DNA of 64,000 nt, taken from NCBI RefSeq assembly GCF_017357425.1, contig NZ_CP014571.1, positions 3,906,001 through 3,970,000 of the forward strand, in the 5' to 3' direction. The position numbers and the translations under genes are program-made. Within the stretch, counting starts at the first letter, position 1. Each line of letters opens with the position of its first letter. This stretch comes from Arthrobacter sp. D5-1 (GTDB lineage: Bacteria > Actinomycetota > Actinomycetes > Actinomycetales > Micrococcaceae). The notes beneath the pieces are model-generated. The model did not search any database, was not told the origin of the DNA, and saw nothing but the letters and a program-made list of their open reading frames with translations. This document shows positions 59,001 to 64,000 of the stretch, piece by piece.

Positions 59001-60764
59001 CTAGTGAGAGATCTCCGCGTCAGCGCGCGTGCCGTCGTCCTCGTAGCTGTCCACGCCGGCGAGGTGACGGCCCGCGATGTACCCGAACGTCAGCGCCGGG
59101 CCCAGGTTGATGCCGCCCGCCGGGTAATGCCCGCCCATGACGTTGGCTTGGTCGTTGCCGGCGACGTACAGGCCCTCGATGGGGACGCCGTCGTCATTGA
59201 GGGCCCTGGACCGGCCATCCGTGTCGACCCCCGCAAACGTGCCGAAGCTGCCCGGCACCACACGCACCGCGTAGAACGGCCCCTTCTCGATGGGCCCCAA
59301 TGACGGGTTCGGCTGGTTGGTAGGATCGCCGCCGTAGCGGTTGAAGGCCGTCTCGCCGCGTCCGAAGTCGGGATCTACGCCGTCACGGGCGTTGGCGTTG
59401 AACCTCGCCACAGTGCGGCGCAACTCTGCGGGGTCGATGCCGCATTTCGTGGCAAGTTCTTCCAGCGTCCGGCCCTTGAGGAGGTATGCGGAACGCAGAT
59501 AGGGAAACAACGGCACGGGCAGCGGTTTGGCCATTCCGAGCGGGAATTTACGCACAAACCGGCTGTCCGCGATCTGCCACGACTCCACGGTCTCCCCTTC
59601 CGGGGTCGCTGCGATGAGTGCGTCAACGTAGTCGTAGTAACCGTTGGCCTCGTTCACGAACCGCTTCCCATCCGAACGGACACCGATGCTGCCGGGCTTG
59701 GCTCGGTCCATGATGTGCGGGAACACCCCAGTCCGGCCGTTGCGGTATGGCACCAGCGACACCGGGCACCATGCGGCCGGCGACTTCACATCCGTCTTGA
59801 AGCGCGCACCGACGGATTGGGCCAGGTTGATGCCGTCGCCGGCCGTCTCGCGCGGTGAAAGTGTCCAGTGCTCCCGTCCGGTGGGAGTCTTGGGAAACAG
59901 CTCCTTGCGACGCTGGACATCGTTGGGGAAACCGCCGGTGGCCAGCACGACGCCGCGGCCAGCGTTGATCTGCAGCCCGCCTTCCGGAGAACGCACGACG
60001 GCGCCGGTCACCTTGCCGTCGTCGTCGCTGAGCAACGCTGTGGCAGGGGTAGAGACGCGGATGTCGACGCCCAGGTCATCCGCGGACTTCATAAGCCTGC
60101 CGGTGAGCGCTGTGCCGTTGACCAACTGCATGTTGCGGCGGTGGGTCAGCAGGTCCAGGAGGTGGAAGCCGAAACGCCACCCCGCGTGGAAGATCCCTTT
60201 GAGGTTGCCCTGTGACGCTGAGAGGAACTTGCTGAGGTCCGGCCCTGCCATGATGCCCATGCCGAGGAAGGACGTCTCGTACAGCTGATGGCGCATCTTG
60301 TGACGAAGGGCCGGCTTGATGGTCCGGGCATTAAGGGGTTTGGGCCCTACAGAGCGGTTGCCTTTGCCGGCGCCTGGGAGCTTGCCGTAGATGTCGTTGA
60401 TCTTGCTGCCCGGAACGAATTGCAGTGACGTCTTTTCCTGGAAGAAGCCCACCATGTGTGGGGCAGCCTCGAGGAAGGCCTCTACGTTCTGCTCCCGATA
60501 GTCGTCGCCGAGGACGGCACGGAGATAAGCCCGGAATGTCTCCTTGTCTTCGTTGACGCCCCCGGCTTTCGCCAGTGGGTTACCGGGAGCCCACGCCCAG
60601 CCGCCGGACCACGAGGTTGCGCCGCCGCAGACTCCGGACTTTTCCACGACGATGACTTTCAGCCCGTGGTAGGCCGCTGTCACTGCCGCAGCGAGGCCTC
60701 CGGCTCCTGAGCCGATGACGAGGACATCGCAGTCAAGGGTGGGGAGGGATGGGGTGTTGTTCAC
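59001..60764 (-). CDS. FAD-dependent dehydrogenase of the fumarate reductase/3-ketosteroid dehydrogenase type
   Basis: Flavoprotein of 587 residues from GTG 60764 (GGAG 7 bp upstream), overlapping the upstream stop (GTGA). The Rossmann motif is VLVIGSGAGGLAAAVTA near 15-31, followed by CGGATSWSGGWAW near 47-59, ATGGFPND near 270, and the C-terminal GLYVAGNDQANVMGGHYPAGGINLGPALTFGY (split near 530-560). These match FAD_binding_2 dehydrogenases such as KstD and flavocytochrome c. The substrate is unclear; the OYE-like fusion next door suggests reduction/dehydrogenation of a cyclic compound. Confidence 0.87.
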   Translation of the reverse strand: MNNTPSLPTLDCDVLVIGSGAGGLAAAVTAAYHGLKVIVVEKSGVCGGATSWSGGWAWAPGNPLAKAGGVNEDKETFRAYLRAVLGDDYREQNVEAFLEAAPHMVGFFQEKTSLQFVPGSKINDIYGKLPGAGKGNRSVGPKPLNARTIKPALRHKMRHQLYETSFLGMGIMAGPDLSKFLSASQGNLKGIFHAGWRFGFHLLDLLTHRRNMQLVNGTALTGRLMKSADDLGVDIRVSTPATALLSDDDGKVTGAVVRSPEGGLQINAGRGVVLATGGFPNDVQRRKELFPKTPTGREHWTLSPRETAGDGINLAQSVGARFKTDVKSPAAWCPVSLVPYRNGRTGVFPHIMDRAKPGSIGVRSDGKRFVNEANGYYDYVDALIAATPEGETVESWQIADSRFVRKFPLGMAKPLPVPLFPYLRSAYLLKGRTLEELATKCGIDPAELRRTVARFNANARDGVDPDFGRGETAFNRYGGDPTNQPNPSLGPIEKGPFYAVRVVPGSFGTFAGVDTDGRSRALNDDGVPIEGLYVAGNDQANVMGGHYPAGGINLGPALTFGYIAGRHLAGVDSYEDDGTRADAEISH

Positions 60765-63739
60765 GTGGTGCTCCAGGTAAATACGGGGGTGGTGAGGACT
60801 GAGTTGGCTGCTGCCTTCAGCTGTTTGGCCCATGCGAGTTCGCCCATGACGGCCACTCTGCTTCCGGAAGGGGTTTCGACGCTGACGGGGGTGTCGGCGG
60901 GGAACGACGCGAGCATGGCTGGAAGGTCGAATTGGCCTTCACCCGGCACACCCCGTTCCGAGCGTGACTCAAGGATCAGTCCTTCCCTGCCGGGCGGCGG
61001 GATGGACGGACCGTCGCAGAGCTGGATCATGGGGACCAGGCCCGCGGCGTCTTCGAGTTGGGCCCATGTGCCGCCGAAGCGGTTGACGTGGAGTGCATCC
61101 ACCACGATCTTGCAGCCTGCCCGGTCCGCGAGTTCAACGGCCTGCGGGATCGAACGGACGGTCTGATATGCGATGGGTTCCAACGTGGGGACGATTCCGT
61201 AGGCTTTGCCGTCCTGGGTCATCTGCGCCAGATGATCCCCGAAACGGTCCAGGTCCTGATCCGCACACGCAACTGTCAGCGTGGACGCTCCCAGAGCTTG
61301 ACCCGCCTCCATCATCCGCAGCCAGGCTTCGCGTTGATCGGCGCCATTCTGCAGGCCGGTTCCGTCCAGAAGCAGGAACTCGATGTCTTCAACGGTGATT
61401 CCCGTGTCGGCCATTCGAACCAAGGTTTCGCGAAGCATGGGCGAGCCGGGCTGGAGGTTGTACGGGCGCTCCGTGGGTGTCACTGGACGTACGCGTGCTC
61501 CGATGAAGTCGAAGCCGGCCTCAGCGGCGATGCTTACCAGGTCCGGGGGTGCGGTTCCCACAAGGGAGAGCTGTGCAAGTCCGAGCCGACGCACTGGCGT
61601 GCCGAGGGGTGGATTGGCGACGGGGGCAGAGGCACCGGGAGAAGCGGGATCGCCGGTCAGCTGCGAGATCGCCGAAAAGCTACGGCGATCCGGCACGTTT
61701 CCAGCGAGCCCGGCACCATCAGTGTCATCACTCGCAGTCAGGGCAGCGGCAATTCGTTGGGCTGCGTCGTAGCCGCTCTTGACCGCGTTGGACACGATGG
61801 CTGGCGTCTTATCTACGACCGTTCCGGCCACTGCGACGGGAACGGAAGCGGACAGGCTGAGCCCAGCTTCCCGTTGCTCCAGAGTGAGGGGACCGTCCAA
61901 GGGCAGGACCGAACTCGAGACCAGCAGTTCCCCCGGGGCTTCAATCCACTCGTCCTGAACACCCGCCCGGCTGATCCGTACGCGGCTGCCGTCAAACTCC
62001 TCGATGGTGCTGGCCAGGAAGATCCGCACTTTCGGGTTGGCTTCAAGGCGCGGCACGGCCAGGATCTTGGCGCGACGTCCGGATTCCGGGGCCAGCGCTT
62101 CCTGCGGTCCGACCACCAGCACGGAAGTTCCGAGGGCCGCCAGGGTGTCGGCCACGCTCATGGCCACGGAATCAGCGCCCCAGATGGTCACGGCTTCCGG
62201 AAAGACCTCCGCAGAACCGTCCAGAATCTCCGGGTGGGCAGCGAGCCAGTCACGGATATCGGAGACGAGAGGCAAGCCGCCGCCAACAAACCCTGCCTCA
62301 GGCCGACGACCACCAGTAGCGATGACAACTGCGTCGGCGCCGAAATCGCGGACCAACCCACCGACGTCGGACGTGTCAGCGTGGGTACCCAAGCGGACCT
62401 CCACGCCGAGGCGCTCGTTCTCCGAGGCTGACCAGTCGGCGAAACGGTGGAAGTCCGGCGTGGACCTCATGCGCTCGGCGAGCGCGAACTGCCCGCCGGG
62501 CCGTGCGCCGTCGTCCACCAAGGTCACAAGGGCGCCCGCTTCGGCGAGTTCGCGGGCAGCGGTAAGCCCGGCGGGACCGGCACCCACCACCAGCACTCGC
62601 GAGGCGGAGCGGACGGCCGGGGTTGAAACGGGAACACGCGAACGACCCACGGCAGGATTGACCGTGCAGGTGACTTGGCCGAGCCCTAAGTTATCAATGC
62701 AGACGTTGCAGGCGATGCACGGCCGGTAGCGTTCGCCGCGCAGCACGCCGCCCACAAAAGCAGGATCCGCGTGGATGGCGCGCGCCAGGCTCACGAAATC
62801 GCAGGTGCCGCTTGCGAGGACTTCTTCAATGATTTCCGGGCTGTTGAGTCGTCCGGCCATGCCCAAAGGGAGACCGAACTGGCGGTAGGCCTGGGCGTAG
62901 TCGGACAAGATTCCGGGCTTCCACTCCCCCGACTGCACAATCCATTCGCCGGCGTCGTAGCTGCCTGCGGAAAGGTCCAGGAAGTCGAGCTTGTCAAGAT
63001 GGGCTTTCCCGATGATGGCCACTTGCTGTTCTGCGCTGATGCCATCGGCTGGACCTTCCAGCACGGAAACGCGCATGCCCACGATCGTGTCCGGCACTGC
63101 TTCGCGAACGGCATCGATGACCAGGTTCATGAAGAACTCCGGGGCCGCGAACTCGTCCTTACGGTGATTGGAAATGGGCGACATGAATTGGTGGATCAGG
63201 TACCCGTGCGCGCCGTGGAGGTTGATGACATCGAACCCGGCAGCCACCGCGCGCTTCGCCGCAGCAGCGTAGGCAGCCACGAGTTCATAACACTCGGCGG
63301 CGGTGAGTTCCCGCGGAACCTCGCCACCCGCCGTCGAGCAGGGAACCGGCGACGGCGCGAGGTTCTTGAACCCGGAAACGGCGGACTGCGCGGTGCGGCC
63401 ACCGTGATTAAGTTCGACGGCGGCCAGCGCACCTTCGGCGTGCAGGGCGTCGGTGAGGCGGCGGAGCCCGGGGATCATGTGGTCCGTGTGCAGGCCGAGT
63501 TGGTGCGTGCGGCCCTTGCCGTCGGCGCGGACAAACGTCGCTTCGGTGGTCACCATGCCAAGGCCGGCCTTGGCGCGGGTCACGAGGTAGTCAATGTATT
63601 GCTCGGTGATGTGCCCATCCGTGGTGCCGTAATTGCGTTCCATGGGGGCCGACGCGAGGCGGTTGCGGAGTGTCTTGGGGGTGCGGCCGTTGCGGCCCAG
63701 GGTCAGCGGCGTGCCCGCTGAGGGCGTGGTGGAAACCAT
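60761..63739 (-). CDS. OYE/2,4-dienoyl-CoA-reductase-like flavoprotein fused to a sugar-isomerase-type TIM barrel
   Basis: A 992-residue multidomain protein. Residues ~1-335: FMN barrel of the NADH:flavin oxidoreductase type (RLASAPMERNYGT; INLHGAHGYLIHQFMSP; ISNHRKDEFA). Near 343-360: CxxCxxC-x10-C iron-sulfur ligands. ~375-660: FAD/NAD(P) Rossmann domains (VLVVGAGPAGLTAARELAEAG; VIATGGRRPE). ~668-716: Gly/Ala/Pro linker that is partly encoded by a REP-like sequence. ~717-992: xylose-isomerase-like barrel (EFLLLDG; PTLEPIAYQTVRSIPQAVELA; VVDALHVNRFGGTW; QLCDGPS). Typical DadH-like reductases end at ~670 residues, so the last domain is an added fusion. The substrate is unknown. Confidence 0.88.
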   Translation of the reverse strand: MVSTTPSAGTPLTLGRNGRTPKTLRNRLASAPMERNYGTTDGHITEQYIDYLVTRAKAGLGMVTTEATFVRADGKGRTHQLGLHTDHMIPGLRRLTDALHAEGALAAVELNHGGRTAQSAVSGFKNLAPSPVPCSTAGGEVPRELTAAECYELVAAYAAAAKRAVAAGFDVINLHGAHGYLIHQFMSPISNHRKDEFAAPEFFMNLVIDAVREAVPDTIVGMRVSVLEGPADGISAEQQVAIIGKAHLDKLDFLDLSAGSYDAGEWIVQSGEWKPGILSDYAQAYRQFGLPLGMAGRLNSPEIIEEVLASGTCDFVSLARAIHADPAFVGGVLRGERYRPCIACNVCIDNLGLGQVTCTVNPAVGRSRVPVSTPAVRSASRVLVVGAGPAGLTAARELAEAGALVTLVDDGARPGGQFALAERMRSTPDFHRFADWSASENERLGVEVRLGTHADTSDVGGLVRDFGADAVVIATGGRRPEAGFVGGGLPLVSDIRDWLAAHPEILDGSAEVFPEAVTIWGADSVAMSVADTLAALGTSVLVVGPQEALAPESGRRAKILAVPRLEANPKVRIFLASTIEEFDGSRVRISRAGVQDEWIEAPGELLVSSSVLPLDGPLTLEQREAGLSLSASVPVAVAGTVVDKTPAIVSNAVKSGYDAAQRIAAALTASDDTDGAGLAGNVPDRRSFSAISQLTGDPASPGASAPVANPPLGTPVRRLGLAQLSLVGTAPPDLVSIAAEAGFDFIGARVRPVTPTERPYNLQPGSPMLRETLVRMADTGITVEDIEFLLLDGTGLQNGADQREAWLRMMEAGQALGASTLTVACADQDLDRFGDHLAQMTQDGKAYGIVPTLEPIAYQTVRSIPQAVELADRAGCKIVVDALHVNRFGGTWAQLEDAAGLVPMIQLCDGPSIPPPGREGLILESRSERGVPGEGQFDLPAMLASFPADTPVSVETPSGSRVAVMGELAWAKQLKAAANSVLTTPVFTWSTT
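61663..61697 (-). repeat. REP-like sequence (family A relative) inside a coding linker
   Basis: GCGAGATCGCCGAAAAGC-TACGGCGATCCGGCACG. The first 12 bases (GCGAGATCGCCG) are identical to copies 1 and 2 and a complementary CGGCGATC follows. It lies in the linker between reductase and isomerase barrel of the 992-residue protein. Confidence 0.5.
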
Positions 63740-63741
63740 GG

Positions 63742-64000
63742 TCAGCGAGCCACCTTTTCACGTCCGCGCAGCTCTGGAATGGCTGCGTGGGTAGGCTGTA
63801 CTGCGGCGAAGCGGACGGGTTGGCCGGTGCGTGAGGACTCGTAGACTGCCAGCAGGATCCGCAAGGATTTCAGCGCGTCTTTGCCCGTGATGGCCGGTTC
63901 GGCGCCGGTTTCCAGCGCCTGCACGAAGTCCTTCACCTGCAGTTTGTGGAACGGGATCAGCTGGCCGTTGATGACGGACAGGTCGACGTTCGGTTCAACG
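63742..64000 (-). CDS. Gfo/Idh/MocA-family oxidoreductase, 3' part (runs off the window)
   Basis: The frame is open from the right edge to the stop at 63742 and reads VEPNVDLSVINGQLIPFHKL, then VKDFVQALETGAEPAITGKDALKSLRILLAVYES (split), the typical C-terminal alpha/beta part of Gfo/Idh/MocA sugar dehydrogenases. It ends 2 bp before the OYE-fusion start, so it is likely the upstream gene of the same operon. The N-terminal nucleotide-binding half lies outside the window. Confidence 0.82.
   Translation of the reverse strand, partial: VEPNVDLSVINGQLIPFHKLQVKDFVQALETGAEPAITGKDALKSLRILLAVYESSRTGQPVRFAAVQPTHAAIPELRGREKVAR

Overview
The window is high-GC DNA with dense, short-spaced genes and frequent GTG/TTG starts. 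It carries a homodimeric-type pyruvate dehydrogenase E1 (AceE), an ACT-type malic enzyme, an SCP-family protein and uricase plus bicupin ureidoglycine aminohydrolase. This points to an actinobacterial chromosome of the Micrococcaceae, most like Arthrobacter/Paenarthrobacter; that assignment is inferred from gene content and not from a marker gene. No rRNA, tRNA, CRISPR array, complete insertion sequence or prophage was seen.

Layout. 1-5.6 kb: tail of an unidentified gene, purD-purC, an asparaginase, an SCP-family protein and a DctA-type dicarboxylate carrier. 5.6-9 kb: an operon of NCS1 permease, Asp/Glu/hydantoin racemase-like protein and short-chain dehydrogenase. 9.2-13.6 kb: aceE, a small DUF1508 protein, a MobA-like nucleotidyltransferase and an acetyltransferase. 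13.6-22.9 kb: a purine block with a fused xanthine dehydrogenase (2Fe-2S plus Mo subunit), its FAD subunit, XdhC, an AzgA-like purine permease, guanine deaminase and 8-oxoguanine-deaminase-like amidohydrolase. 23-26.5 kb: a sparse region with a repeat-rich lipoprotein, a DUF559/AbiEi-like gene broken by one in-frame stop, a dispersed repeat in three copies and a 58-residue small protein. 26.8-36.2 kb: uricase, a urate/xanthine-type permease, a DUF2867 protein, an IclR regulator and, divergently, malic enzyme - malate synthase - DUF6986 - ureidoglycine aminohydrolase. 36.3-37.5 kb: small genes. 37.5-47.3 kb: a polysaccharide-use cluster (ABC importer without ATPase, Gfo/Idh dehydrogenase, cytoplasmic sulfatase, GntR/LacI hybrid regulator, Tat-exported PL8 lyase with a frameshift). 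47.5-53.4 kb: DinB protein, then a tightly coupled surface operon (NAGPA - GT2/GtrA - DUF4956 - VTC - DUF4353 lipoprotein). 53.8-56 kb: MFS carrier plus a second racemase-like protein. 56.2-64 kb: an orphan HATPase, a class A PBP, an FAD dehydrogenase, an unusual 992-residue OYE/FAD/isomerase fusion and a partial Gfo/Idh gene.

How it works together. The purine genes describe guanine, hypoxanthine or xanthine uptake, deamination, oxidation to urate, uricase attack and, at the far end, ureidoglycine deamination. Carbon leaves this route as glyoxylate, which malate synthase and malic enzyme convert to malate and pyruvate. The steps between 5-hydroxyisourate and allantoate are not in the window. 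A 15-bp palindrome of the form TTCC-N7-GGAA sits upstream of the DctA-like, NCS1 and MFS carriers, and degenerate versions sit before the malic enzyme operon and between the guanine-deaminase genes. The local IclR protein is the obvious candidate to bind it.

Most noteworthy: the operator set; two racemase-fold proteins missing catalytic cysteines; DUF6986 inside a glyoxylate operon; the VTC/DUF4956 surface operon; the OYE fusion whose linker is encoded by a REP-like sequence; an intrinsic terminator placed ahead of uricase; and two gene lesions (PL8 frameshift, DUF559 amber stop).
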